Shown: in pieces, positions 32,637 through 40,017 of the stretch
How the letters are laid out: each line of letters opens with the position of its first letter
Numbering within the stretch: the stretch's first letter is position 1
Assembly: GCA_964619775.1 (NCBI GenBank)
Contig: CAZUFB010000011.1
Location: forward strand, 1 to 40,017
DNA: 40,017 nucleotides
Reading direction: 5' to 3'
DNA from: CAZUFB01 sp964619775
GTDB taxonomy: Bacteria; Actinomycetota; Coriobacteriia; Coriobacteriales; UMGS124
The notes under the pieces: model-generated
Seen by the model: the letters and a program-made list of their open reading frames with translations, nothing else
Databases searched by the model: none
Told to the model about the DNA's origin: nothing
Made by a program: the position numbers and the translations under genes

Positions 32637-34199
32637 ATGGATCTGTCCAGAAGAGCGTTTCTCAAGAATGCCGCGCTGACCACTGCGACCACCGTCGCCA
32701 CTGGTGTTGCTGCCACGCAGGCGGTGGCGGCCGAGGCTGGCGACGCCGAGGAAACAGGGGAGGCAGACAACACTCAGCCTGCAGCCGAGGAGGCTGTTGA
32801 GGAGGCGTCTGCCACCATGAACTACACCGAGCCCTACATGGTGACCTTGAACCCCTCAACCGAGATGAACATCATCTGGCTTGCCAAGGAGATGTGCGAG
32901 GGCTACGTCGAGTACGGCGAGACGCCCGCCCTGGGCAGCCGCGTCGAGGCGACCCCCTACCGTTTCGAGGGCCTGCGCGCCTCGGCCACGCCCGAGGGCT
33001 ACGACGACGACCCCGAGAACAACCCCGAGATCGAGGTGTGCCAGCTCATCGCCAAGCTTGAGGACCTGACTCCCGGCTCGGTCATCTACTACCGCGTGAC
33101 CACCGTGGGTAGCCTGGGCGAGGAGACCGGCGAGCGTTACTTTTTCAAGACCGCCCCGTTGCCGGGCCAGCCCTTTACCTTCTGCCTGCTCTCCGACATG
33201 CAGATGAAGGAGCGTACCAAGGAGACCGTCAAGATCCTGGGCCAGGCCGACAAGGACTTCATCGTCTTCGCGGGCGATATGGGCAACACTCCCTGGAAGG
33301 CAGGCGAATGGTTCAACGTCGAAGGCTGCTACGAGGTCCCCGGCGAGGAGGACCGCAGCTTCTTCGAGTGCCTCAGCCAGAGCACGGAGAACACCCACCT
33401 GCTGCAGTTCATGCCCATCTTCCCCTGCCCGGGCAACCACGAGTTCGACGACCAGCGCGTCTGCACCGACAAGGAGTTCGCGCTGGACGACTCCAAGTGG
33501 ACGTGGAAGGTCTACATGCAGATGTTCCGCCCGCTCTACCCCGAGCAGGACTACACGGTTAACGGAAAGCGCTGGTACAGCGTAGACTACGGCGACCTGC
33601 ACCTTTGCTCGCTTTCCATCTCGCGCTGGAACAGCTGGGACGGCTTCGAGTACCCGGGTTGGATCACCAAGGACGACGTCTCGCCCGACAGCCCCCAGGT
33701 GCAGTGGCTCGTCGACGACCTCAGGAACTGCGACTCCCGTTTCAAGTGGGTCACGCAGCACTGGCACATGGTCAACCGCGGCGAGGACGGCTACTACCCG
33801 GTGTCGACGGCCGTCGAGGACCCCGAGAACCCTGACAAGGCGATCTATCCCGACGGCGATTACTGCTGGGACGTGCTGCGCCCGATCTACGAGGCCTATG
33901 GAGTCGATGCGGTCAACTTCGGTCACAGCCATGTGTACGAGCGCTACCTCATCAACGGCGTGAACTACATCGAGGCCGCCTCGATCGGCAACAACTACCG
34001 CAACACCGCCGACCCCATGCACTTCTCGGGCAACGAGCCCGTCGTAGAGGAGAACAACTTCCGCTCGTTCATGCGCGTCACGGTCGACGAGCGCGGCATG
34101 ACCGGCGAGGGCATCCAGGCAAGCGTCGAGGTCTCGGACGTCGAGACCGAGGTCGGCTACTGCGGCCGCGTCTTCGAGACGTTCACCATTGCGGAGTAA
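32637..34199 (+). CDS. Tat-exported metallophosphoesterase (purple-acid-phosphatase-like)
   Basis: A 520-residue secreted protein. The twin-arginine signal is LSRRAFLKNA (residues 3-12) with a core ending near AVAA; a Glu/Ala-rich linker (about 33-58) follows. Residues about 60-175 resemble the fibronectin-like N-terminal domain of purple acid phosphatases. The calcineurin-type catalytic domain shows LLSDMQM, FAGDMGN, CPGNHEF, VTQHWHM and NFGHSHVYER, which supply the usual metal ligands. It should hydrolyse phosphomonoesters, or possibly diesters, outside the cytoplasmic membrane. I chose ATG 32637 because the Tat motif begins there, with GAGAGGGAGG upstream. It is monocistronic; the neighbouring DNA is mobile-element debris on one side and a broken ATPase gene on the other. 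Confidence 0.92.
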   Translation: MDLSRRAFLKNAALTTATTVATGVAATQAVAAEAGDAEETGEADNTQPAAEEAVEEASATMNYTEPYMVTLNPSTEMNIIWLAKEMCEGYVEYGETPALGSRVEATPYRFEGLRASATPEGYDDDPENNPEIEVCQLIAKLEDLTPGSVIYYRVTTVGSLGEETGERYFFKTAPLPGQPFTFCLLSDMQMKERTKETVKILGQADKDFIVFAGDMGNTPWKAGEWFNVEGCYEVPGEEDRSFFECLSQSTENTHLLQFMPIFPCPGNHEFDDQRVCTDKEFALDDSKWTWKVYMQMFRPLYPEQDYTVNGKRWYSVDYGDLHLCSLSISRWNSWDGFEYPGWITKDDVSPDSPQVQWLVDDLRNCDSRFKWVTQHWHMVNRGEDGYYPVSTAVEDPENPDKAIYPDGDYCWDVLRPIYEAYGVDAVNFGHSHVYERYLINGVNYIEAASIGNNYRNTADPMHFSGNEPVVEENNFRSFMRVTVDERGMTGEGIQASVEVSDVETEVGYCGRVFETFTIAE

Positions 34200-34266
34200 G
34201 ATGGGTTTTCAGGGCGGCGGCGTTGTCGTGCGTGGGGCGCGTGAACGGACGGGCCGCTGTCGCTTA

Positions 34267-34515
34267 TGGGCAGGTCGATGAGAATGACCGTCCGTCGTCC
34301 GTGGCGCTTTTGCAGGTAGAGGGCAAGAGAGAAAAGCGAGGAGGCGAGCTCTCCCTCCGACTTGGTCGTGGCACTTACACGGGAGAAGCTCGCCTTTTCA
34401 TCTTTTGTGAGTGTGTTGCTGCCGGCGAGGTACGCATGGCGCTGATTCTCCATCGTAATCTTTTGCTTGACGGTGTCGCGCGCCTCACCGAACCGGAAGC
34501 ATGCTTTGAGTACCC
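34267..34515 (-). pseudogene. Remnant of an AAA-ATPase-like gene (PF09820 / DUF1703 type)
   Basis: One minus-strand frame reads NQRHAYLAGSNTLTKDEKAS, then FSRVSATTKSEGELASSLFS, then LYLQKRHGRRTVILID. This matches the middle of the ATPase domain of the AAA-ATPase-like family, where the text usually continues DEYDTPI; here ILID is followed directly by LPI, and similarity stops. No Walker A region, start codon or C-terminal nuclease part is present. It lies between convergent genes and is a dead fragment. Members of this family are variable in number and often associated with mobile or defence DNA. Confidence 0.6.
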
Positions 34516-34542
34516 TCCGATTTGTTGTTGCGCCCGCCGTGC

Positions 34543-34962
34543 CTACACGAGGCGACCGCGGCAGTGGTCGATGGCGTGCTGCACCACCTGGGCGGTCCAG
34601 TCGGTCAGCTTGCGCTGGCGGGGGACCAGCTCGCCGTCGACCAGCTCGTCGTAGGCGACCTTGACGGTCTGATAGCGCGTGACGTTGGACTCCTTCTCGA
34701 GGCTCAGGCATCCCTCGATGGCGCCGAAGGGGCGCATGGCCTGCTTGATCTTGGGGTTGTACATCACCGTGATGCTGCCGTCGTCGTCAAAGGCGATGAC
34801 GGCCTTGGCGACGCCGATCTGGTTGGCGGCCAGGCAGGCGCAGTCGTCCTTCAGCGCCTCCATCGTGTCGACAAGGTCCTGGGCAACCCCGGCGTCCTCG
34901 GCGGTCGCGGGCTCGGCGGGCTGACTCAGAAAGTCGGTGTCCTTGACGATCTCTTTGATCAT
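34543..34962 (-). CDS. Peptide deformylase homologue with altered active site
   Basis: A 139-residue protein of the polypeptide deformylase family. Motif 1 reads ACLAANQIGV (normally GxGLAAxQIG), motif 2 is EGCLS (83-87, with the metal-ligand Cys85) and motif 3 is QHAIDH (His129 and His133). The metal ligands Cys-His-His are present, but the catalytic Glu of HExxH is replaced by Ala130. Canonical deformylases remove the formyl group from nascent N-terminal Met; without the Glu general base, activity should be very low or different. It may be a second, specialised copy. ATG 34962 is the start; the ribosome site is weak. The gene is alone on its strand. Confidence 0.88.
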   Translation of the reverse strand: MIKEIVKDTDFLSQPAEPATAEDAGVAQDLVDTMEALKDDCACLAANQIGVAKAVIAFDDDGSITVMYNPKIKQAMRPFGAIEGCLSLEKESNVTRYQTVKVAYDELVDGELVPRQRKLTDWTAQVVQHAIDHCRGRLV

Positions 34963-35377
34963 GGCGGTTCCAATCGTGGGGTCCGTGCGTGTTCTCGGGC
35001 GGCCGTGCAGGCCGCTGACGCACCATGATAGGCGATGCGCGCGCTACCGGCGGTGTGTTGCATATGAACATTTTGTGATGGTACACGGTCGCAAACGATA
35101 CTGCTTCCCGGTAGCCAACGAGGCGGCCCTGCGCCGACCGGCGGGAACGCGCGAGGAGCGCAAGCCCATCGCGCAGGGCGTGCGAGGGCGATGTGTGCAA
35201 AGGCACGCAGGTCCGGGCTTGTTGAAGCGCGGCGTTTTTGTGGACTGCCGGAGAACGACGCGACACGCCCTACCGCAGGATCGTGTCGGGTTCCAACGGG
35301 TGCGGTTTTGCTCGCGTATCCGAGCCGGCCGACTCCATTATGCCCCGTGTTCGCCGGTACCCCGGCCGCGCCCCCGT
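34963..35377. other. Intergenic region between the antiporter and deformylase-like genes
   Basis: 415 bp with no recognisable gene. An A+T-rich patch near 35060-35100 may hold the deformylase-like gene's promoter. No strong terminator for the antiporter gene was found. Confidence 0.35.
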
Positions 35378-36955
35378 CTACCGTCCGGCCGAGGTGCCCT
35401 GTGCCGCGACCCTCGTGCCGATAGTCTTGCTTAGCACGAACAGCACGGCGGCTATGATCGCGATGCCCACGGCCAGGCTGACGACCCAGTTCTGCACGAA
35501 GCCCGCCACCACGAAGCTCACGAACGACGCCGCGGCCACCGTCAGGGCATAGGGCAGCTGCGTGGAGACGTGCTCCAGGTGGGAGCAGTTGGCGCCTGCC
35601 GACGACATGATGGTGGTGTCGGAGATGGGCGAGCAGTGGTCGCCGCAGACGGCGCCGGCCAGGCAGGCCGAGATGCCGATGGTGAGCAGCGTGGGCTGGT
35701 CGGCGAAGATGGGCAGCACGATGGGGATGAGGATGCCGAACGTTCCCCAGCTCGTGCCGGTTGCGAAGGACAGGCCCAGCGCCACCAGGAAGATGATGGC
35801 CGGCAGCAGGTTGTAGAGCCCCGCAGCCGCACCTTCCATGAGGCCGGCGACGTAGACGTCGGCGCCCAGTGCGGTGGTGAAGAGCTTGAGCGTGAGGGCG
35901 AACGTGAGGATGAGCATGGCGGGAACCATCGCCTTGAAGCCGACGACGAAGCAGTCGGTCGCCTCGGTGAAGGTCACGACGCGGCGGGCGAGCAGGTAGA
36001 CGAAGGAGACGATGAGCGCGACAAGCGACCCCAGGGGCAGCGCCGTCGACGCGTCGGTGTTGCCGAAGGCGAGGGCCAGGTCGCCGTACCCCTCGGCCGT
36101 TGGATCCCAGAACCCGCCGACGTACATCATCCCCGCCACGCAGCAGACGATGAGCGCGAGCACCGGCACGAGCAGGTCCCACAGCGAGGCATGCTTCTTC
36201 CCCGGGGTTTTGTCGTCCTCGAGCACGCCGGCGTCGCCCTCGCGCCACGCTTTGAGCTCGGCGGCCGCCATGGGGCCGTAGTCGATCCCCGTCACAATGA
36301 CGAACAGCACGAAGACGATGGTCAAAAGCGAGTAGAAGTTGTAGGGGATGGACTGGATGAACAGCTGGATGCCCGTGACGCCGGTATCGAGGTTGGCCGC
36401 CGTGGCCGAGACCGCCGCCGCCCACGACGAGATGGGCGCGATCATACATATCGGCGCCGCCGTGGAGTCGATGATATAGGAGAGCTTGGCGCGCGAGACG
36501 CGGTGCCCGTCGGTGACCGGCTTCATGACCGTGCCCACGGTGAGGCAGTTGAAGTAGTCGTCCACGAAGATGAGCACGCCGAGAAAGAACGTGGCCAGTT
36601 GGGCGCCGACGCGTCCCTTGATGTGCCGCGCCGCCCATGCGCCGAACGCCGCCGAGCCCCCGGCGCTGTTGACGAGCGCCACCATGATGCCGAGCATGAC
36701 GAGGAACAGGAAGATGCCCGCATTCCACGAGTCGGCCAGCGCGTTGACGAAGCCGACGCTTTGCGCCGCGTCGCCCTCGCCCACAGTGCCGCCGACGACG
36801 TAGGTAAGCGTGTTGAGCGGGTCGAACCCAGCCAGCAGCAAGGCGCCCACCAGGATGCCCACGAACAGCGAGCTGTACGTCTCCTTAGTGACGAGCGCAA
36901 GCACGATGGCCACGATGGGCGGAACGAGCGCCCAGAACGTTCCCACGAACTCCAT
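35378..36955 (-). CDS. Na+/H+ antiporter, NhaC family
   Basis: A 525-residue integral membrane protein with about twelve hydrophobic segments. Family signatures include the early PPIVAIVLALVTKETYSSLF, GVLIFVDDYFNCLTVG with buried acidic residues, ALGLSFATGTSWGTFGILIP, and AGAVCGDHCSPISDTTIMSS near the end, the last being typical of NhaC-type exchangers. A hydrophilic loop around residues 240-275 is expected. It probably exchanges Na+ for H+ (or acts as a related cation or organic-acid antiporter, since NhaC homologues are also annotated so). I chose ATG 36955, with GGGAGG upstream; the longer open frame has no better start. A promoter-like pair lies about 370 bp upstream. Confidence 0.92.
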   Translation of the reverse strand: MEFVGTFWALVPPIVAIVLALVTKETYSSLFVGILVGALLLAGFDPLNTLTYVVGGTVGEGDAAQSVGFVNALADSWNAGIFLFLVMLGIMVALVNSAGGSAAFGAWAARHIKGRVGAQLATFFLGVLIFVDDYFNCLTVGTVMKPVTDGHRVSRAKLSYIIDSTAAPICMIAPISSWAAAVSATAANLDTGVTGIQLFIQSIPYNFYSLLTIVFVLFVIVTGIDYGPMAAAELKAWREGDAGVLEDDKTPGKKHASLWDLLVPVLALIVCCVAGMMYVGGFWDPTAEGYGDLALAFGNTDASTALPLGSLVALIVSFVYLLARRVVTFTEATDCFVVGFKAMVPAMLILTFALTLKLFTTALGADVYVAGLMEGAAAGLYNLLPAIIFLVALGLSFATGTSWGTFGILIPIVLPIFADQPTLLTIGISACLAGAVCGDHCSPISDTTIMSSAGANCSHLEHVSTQLPYALTVAAASFVSFVVAGFVQNWVVSLAVGIAIIAAVLFVLSKTIGTRVAAQGTSAGR

Positions 36956-37566
36956 GAGCGATGCCTCCCTTGCAGGTCGAACAGGCGTGATGCCGCCATG
37001 ACCTGCGGGGAGGTGCCTTTTGGAACCCACCGCGCGCCGCGGCGCCCCTTTCTCTGCGGCTGCAGGCCGCAAGGGCGGGGCCGTGTGCGGTGCCGAGGGG
37101 AGGTGCCTTCCCAACGGCCACGGTAGCGCTCCACCCGCCGCACCCCGATGGGCGGTACGGGTGACAGTGCGCGGGATGTTGTCCCGCACCCCAGGCGCAC
37201 GGCGTCGGAAACCGCCATGCCCTTCGGCGGCGCCCCCTTTCGTCCCGCTGCCTTTCCGGGCAGCCGTGCGGGCCTACTCTTGGGTGCCGCGCCTCTACCA
37301 TGCCTGTCTTGTCAAATCGGACAGCGCCATTATGCGGCCCGAACCCCGGTGCGCGTCAAGGGGGATTTTGGTATACGGGCGTACGTCCTGCCCGACGGTC
37401 GCGCGGACTGTTTTGGGCTGTGCGCGCACACCATTTCGTTGCCAGAACGTGCCCCTGACCGACTGTCCGAGCCGGTCAGGACGATGGGAGACTTTCTGCT
37501 GCCATGACATGCGAAAACCGCCCGGCCGGGTATCGACCACGTGGCTTGCCGACCCGCGCCGGGCCC
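36956..37566. promoter_or_regulatory. Spacer between proC and the antiporter gene
   Basis: 611 bp. On the minus strand TTGACG (37359-37354) and CATAAT (37334-37329), 19 bases apart, could form the antiporter promoter with a long leader. CCTGACCG (37454-37461) and CGGTCAGG (37473-37480) form an 8-bp hairpin that may end proC transcription, but no U-tract follows. Otherwise no gene is seen. Confidence 0.35.
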
Positions 37567-38367
37567 CTACCCCCCGATCGCGTCGACCGCGTCGATGACC
37601 GCCGCGCGCAGCCCCGCGCGCTCAAGAGCGGCGACGCCCTTGATGGTGGTGCCGCCCGGGGAGCACACGGCGTCCTTGAGCACGCCGGGGTGCTGCCCGG
37701 TCTCGACGGCCATCTTGCCCGTGCCGGCGATCATCCGGCCGGCCAGCTCGTAGGCCAGCTTGCGCGGGACGCCGTGCTTCACGGCCGCGTCGCCCAGGGC
37801 CTCCATGAACATGGCGACGAAGGCCGGGCCGCAGCCGGTCACCGTGCTGGCGATGCCGAGCAGCTTGGTGTCGACCGCCGCCACCAGGCCGGTGGTTCCC
37901 AACAGGTCGCTTACCAGGGCATGTTCGTCATCGCTCAGCGAGTGAACGCTCTCGCAGGCCCACACGCCCTCGCAGACGCTCACCGGGGTGTTGGGAACCG
38001 TGCTGATGTGGTGCGTGCCCGGTGCAAGGATCTTCTCGTATGCCGCGAAGGGCATGCCCGCCGCCACCGAGACGACGACCTTGCCGGGGCGCGCGAGCGT
38101 CCCGGCGATGGGGGCGCACACCTCGGCGACGAGGTACGGCTTCACCGCGACGAACACCATGTCGGAGGCCTCGGCCACCTCGTGCGCGTCGCGGCAGGGC
38201 ACCACGCCGTGCAGCTCGGTCGCGGCCACGAGCTTGTCCCACGTCTTGGCGCAGGCGTAGACGTTGCCGGGGGCGACGGCGTCTGCGCGCAGCAGGCCGG
38301 CCGTCGCGGCCTGGGCCATGTTACCGAAGCCGATAAAGCCGACCTTGAGGTTGTCGAAGCGTGCCAT
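37567..38367 (-). CDS. proC: Pyrroline-5-carboxylate reductase
   Basis: A 266-residue enzyme, the usual ProC length. The N-terminal Rossmann motif is VGFIGFGNMAQA, followed by VFVAVKPYLV, VVSVAAGMP and STVPNTPVSVCEGV. The C-terminal dimerisation and catalytic part shows SGCGP-like TVTGCGPAFVAMFMEALGDA and SPGGTTIKGVAALE, the ProC signature. It reduces 1-pyrroline-5-carboxylate to proline with NAD(P)H. GAAAGGA precedes ATG 38367. It lies downstream of the GltD-like gene on the same strand; after removing the duplicated gap sequence the spacer would be about 95 bp, so co-transcription is possible. Confidence 0.95.
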   Translation of the reverse strand: MARFDNLKVGFIGFGNMAQAATAGLLRADAVAPGNVYACAKTWDKLVAATELHGVVPCRDAHEVAEASDMVFVAVKPYLVAEVCAPIAGTLARPGKVVVSVAAGMPFAAYEKILAPGTHHISTVPNTPVSVCEGVWACESVHSLSDDEHALVSDLLGTTGLVAAVDTKLLGIASTVTGCGPAFVAMFMEALGDAAVKHGVPRKLAYELAGRMIAGTGKMAVETGQHPGVLKDAVCSPGGTTIKGVAALERAGLRAAVIDAVDAIGG

Positions 38368-38387
38368 GGCGGGTCCTTTCGATCTGG

Positions 38388-38470
38388 GGATTGGCGGCGG
38401 CGGTGCGCAAGGATTGGCGGCGGTGCGCCGCGGGCTTTTCCGGGGGGCGGCGGTGCGCGGGGCTAGACCC
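38388..38470. repeat. G+C-rich imperfect tandem repeats (GGCGGCGGTGCGC) at a scaffold gap
   Basis: The core GGCGGCGGTGCGC occurs three times between 38394 and 38459, twice preceded by GGATT. Such repeats hinder short-read assembly and explain the adjacent gap. Confidence 0.65.
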
Positions 38471-38625
38471 NNNNNNNNNNNNNNNNNNNNNNNNNNNNNN
38501 NNNNNNNNNNNNNNNNNNNNNNNNNNNNNNNNNNNNNNNNNNNNNNNNNNNNNNNNNNNNNNNNNNNNNNGGCGGCGGTGCGCCGCGGGCTTTTCCGGGG
38601 GGCGGCGGTGCGCGGGGCTAGACCC
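38416..38625. other. Scaffold gap (100 N) with duplicated 55-bp contig ends
   Basis: N bases occupy 38471-38570. The 55 bp at 38416-38470 recur exactly at 38571-38625. As at the first gap, this indicates overlapping contig ends joined without merging. The stop codon of the GltD-like gene (38618-38620) lies in the second copy. Confidence 0.88.
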
Positions 38626-39874
38626 GGTCCGCGCCGTCTTCCCCGTCCGGCTCCTCCAGGGCGACTCCCATGTACCGTAACATGGCGTCGGCGGCGCGTT
38701 TGGCCATCTCCACGGTATGCACAACGGTTTTGGGTCCGGTCACCACGTCGCCGGCGCCGAACACGCCCGGCACGCTCGTCTGGCAGTTGTCGTCGACCAC
38801 AAGCAGGCCGCGGTCGTCGCCCGCAAGCCCCTTGGTTGTGAGGAGGAGCTTGTTCATGGGCTTTTGCGAGGCGGCGATGATCACCGTGTCGCAGGCGACC
38901 TGGTCGAGCTCGTCCTCGTAGCCGACGACTTTGTTGTCCTCGTCGAAGACGGCTGTTTTGAACAGGGGCCCTGTCTCGTTGATTTCGACGATCGCTTTGC
39001 CGTAGACGATCTCGGCCCCGTCGAGGCGGGCGTACTCGACCTCGTCCGAGCTTGCCGAGACGTGCCGGGAGCGCGCGTACATCGTCACATGGCGCGCGCC
39101 GTTGCGAAACGTCGTGCGGGCCACGTCCATGGCGGTGTTTCCCACACCGATGACGGCCACGTTCTCACCGATCTCATAGGACTCCGGGCTCACGAGGTAG
39201 TCGAGGCCGAAGTGCACGTTGCCTCGCGTCTCCCCGGAGATGCCGAGCGTCTTGGCACGCCAGGTTCCCGTGCCGATGAACACGGTGTCGTAACCGTCGC
39301 GGAACAGGTCTTCGATGAGCAGGGCGTCGCCGATGGCGGTGTTGGGACGGATCTTGACGCCGAACCGCTCGAGCACCGAGCGGTACCGCGCGACGGTTGT
39401 GCGCGGCAGGCGGAAGTTGGGGATGCCGTAGCGCATCACACCGCCGATTTCGGAGCGCTGCTCAAATATGGTTACGTTGACGCCTGCCTGGGCGAGCTTG
39501 AACGCCGCGACGATACCGGCGGGACCGCTGCCGATGATCGCGGCCTTCTTGCCGGCGGGTTCGGTTGGTTCGGGCCGTATGCGGTCGAGGTACGCGTCGG
39601 ACACGTATGACTCGATGGCCGAGAACTGCACCGGGGTTCCTTTGCGCCCGAGCACGCAGCCGCCTCGGCACTGAACGCTGTGGTTGCACACCAGCGCGCA
39701 CACGAACGAGAGCGGGTTGTTCGCGAACAGCAGCGCGCCGGCCTCTTCGATACGACGCTCCTTGAATAGGGCGATGGCCTGGGGGATGGGGGTGTGTGCC
39801 GGACACGCCTCCCGACAGCGCGGTCGTTTGCAGCCGAGGCAGCGTTCGGCGTCTTCAATGATGTGCAGGGTCAT
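38618..39874 (-). CDS. NAD(P)-dependent Fe-S flavoprotein oxidoreductase (GltD/NfnB-like)
   Basis: A 418-residue member of the glutamate-synthase small-subunit family. Four N-terminal cysteines (CLGCKRPRCREACP; 12, 15, 20, 24) and a second Cys group (CALVCNHSVQCRGGC) bind Fe-S clusters. The FAD-binding fold begins at AAIIGSGPAGIVAAF (about 110), IGGVMRYGIPNFRLP follows, and the NAD(P) fold is NVAVIGVGNTAMDVA. The C-terminal GVFGAGDVV completes the FAD site. It is shorter than GltD of bipartite glutamate synthases (about 470) and no large subunit is nearby. It may be a subunit of an NfnB-like, PreA-like or other redox complex, supplying electrons from NAD(P)H. ATG 39874 has GGGAG upstream. Confidence 0.9.
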   Translation of the reverse strand: MTLHIIEDAERCLGCKRPRCREACPAHTPIPQAIALFKERRIEEAGALLFANNPLSFVCALVCNHSVQCRGGCVLGRKGTPVQFSAIESYVSDAYLDRIRPEPTEPAGKKAAIIGSGPAGIVAAFKLAQAGVNVTIFEQRSEIGGVMRYGIPNFRLPRTTVARYRSVLERFGVKIRPNTAIGDALLIEDLFRDGYDTVFIGTGTWRAKTLGISGETRGNVHFGLDYLVSPESYEIGENVAVIGVGNTAMDVARTTFRNGARHVTMYARSRHVSASSDEVEYARLDGAEIVYGKAIVEINETGPLFKTAVFDEDNKVVGYEDELDQVACDTVIIAASQKPMNKLLLTTKGLAGDDRGLLVVDDNCQTSVPGVFGAGDVVTGPKTVVHTVEMAKRAADAMLRYMGVALEEPDGEDGADRV

Positions 39875-39967
39875 GCGCGTTCTCCCGTTTCTCCGATGCC
39901 TGCGGCGTCCGATGCGGCAGCGGTCTGGTTATATGCAAAAGGCGTCTGTAACGCCGGCGCGGCGATG

Positions 39968-40017
39968 TTAAGCCTGAGCCTGCTCCAGGCAGTCGATCAC
40001 GGCGTTCTTGATCGCGT
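39968..40017 (-). CDS. C-terminal end of a gene entering from the right edge, possibly FMN-binding protein
   Basis: The last 15 codons before TAA (39970-39968) read AIKNAVIDCLEQAQA. This resembles the helix that follows the SGAT motif at the end of FMN-binding domains (compare LAVKNAVRQAISDA in the reductase at 26835-28739). If so, the protein ends with an FMN-binding domain and may be a redox partner of the GltD-like protein encoded 94 bases downstream. The fragment is too short for certainty. Confidence 0.45.
   Translation of the reverse strand, partial: AIKNAVIDCLEQAQA

Noticed and set aside
35570..37126. 518-codon plus-strand frame opposite the antiporter gene
   Set aside because: Asp/Glu/His/Arg-rich complement of transmembrane codons, the usual shadow of a membrane-protein gene.

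Overview
The window is about 67% G+C, densely coded, with short AGGAGG-type ribosome sites. It reads as a draft-assembly contig (two 100-N gaps) from an anaerobic, probably gut-dwelling actinobacterium of the class Coriobacteriia, most likely Eggerthellaceae. Grounds for this are a ferredoxin-dependent 2-oxoacid oxidoreductase, a Tat-exported flavin (FMN + FAD) fumarate-reductase-like enzyme, and a membrane-embedded LuxR-type regulator beside that enzyme, a pairing typical of Eggerthellaceae. The genus is not determined.

Layout. 1-2329 (minus): operon of a P-loop ATPase, a 2[4Fe-4S] ferredoxin and the alpha and (partial) beta subunits of a 2-oxoacid:ferredoxin oxidoreductase. 2660-7315 (plus): two tandem acyl-CoA synthetases around an XRE/cupin regulator; the last 789 bp shared by the two synthetases are identical at DNA level. 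7706-8542: TrmB-like tRNA methyltransferase. 8696-11137 (minus): DUF3800 protein with a very long charged tail, followed by about 0.9 kb without a recognisable gene. 12019-13195 (minus): DUF3793 protein and flavodoxin, with a possible metal-regulator box. 14380-13595: class I amidotransferase (peptidase C26). 18380-14591 (minus): response regulator, ABC ATPase, ABC permease and sensor kinase, with an 11-bp-phased repeat array before the transporter genes.

18851-26036 looks like an accessory island. It holds a three-gene cassette (TerB-N/TerB-C protein, BrxD-like ATPase, Lhr/BrxHI-like helicase), a toxin-antitoxin pair (RelB/DinJ-like antitoxin with PIN toxin) and a truncated serine recombinase. 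This cassette is the best candidate for an under-described defence or DNA-processing system.

26681-30848 is a divergent pair, a Tat-exported FMN/FAD reductase and a membrane LuxR regulator. The shared intergenic region carries four copies of a 20-bp motif, three of them spaced exactly 41 bp apart. 30898-32600 is a decay zone: a broken Pth2-type peptidyl-tRNA hydrolase, an IS256-type remnant with terminal inverted repeats, and other inverted repeats. Next come a Tat-exported metallophosphoesterase (32637-34199), a remnant of an AAA-ATPase-like gene, a peptide deformylase homologue lacking the catalytic Glu, an NhaC-type antiporter, ProC, a GltD-like Fe-S flavoprotein, and the tail of what may be an FMN-binding protein.

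How they fit together (inference): the oxidoreductase and CoA ligases suggest interconversion of organic acids, 2-oxoacids and acyl-CoAs; the exported reductase suggests respiration with an organic electron acceptor; the GltD-like protein and ProC touch amino-acid metabolism. Both assembly gaps are flanked by exact duplicated contig ends (28 and 55 bp), and collapsing the first restores an intact helicase.
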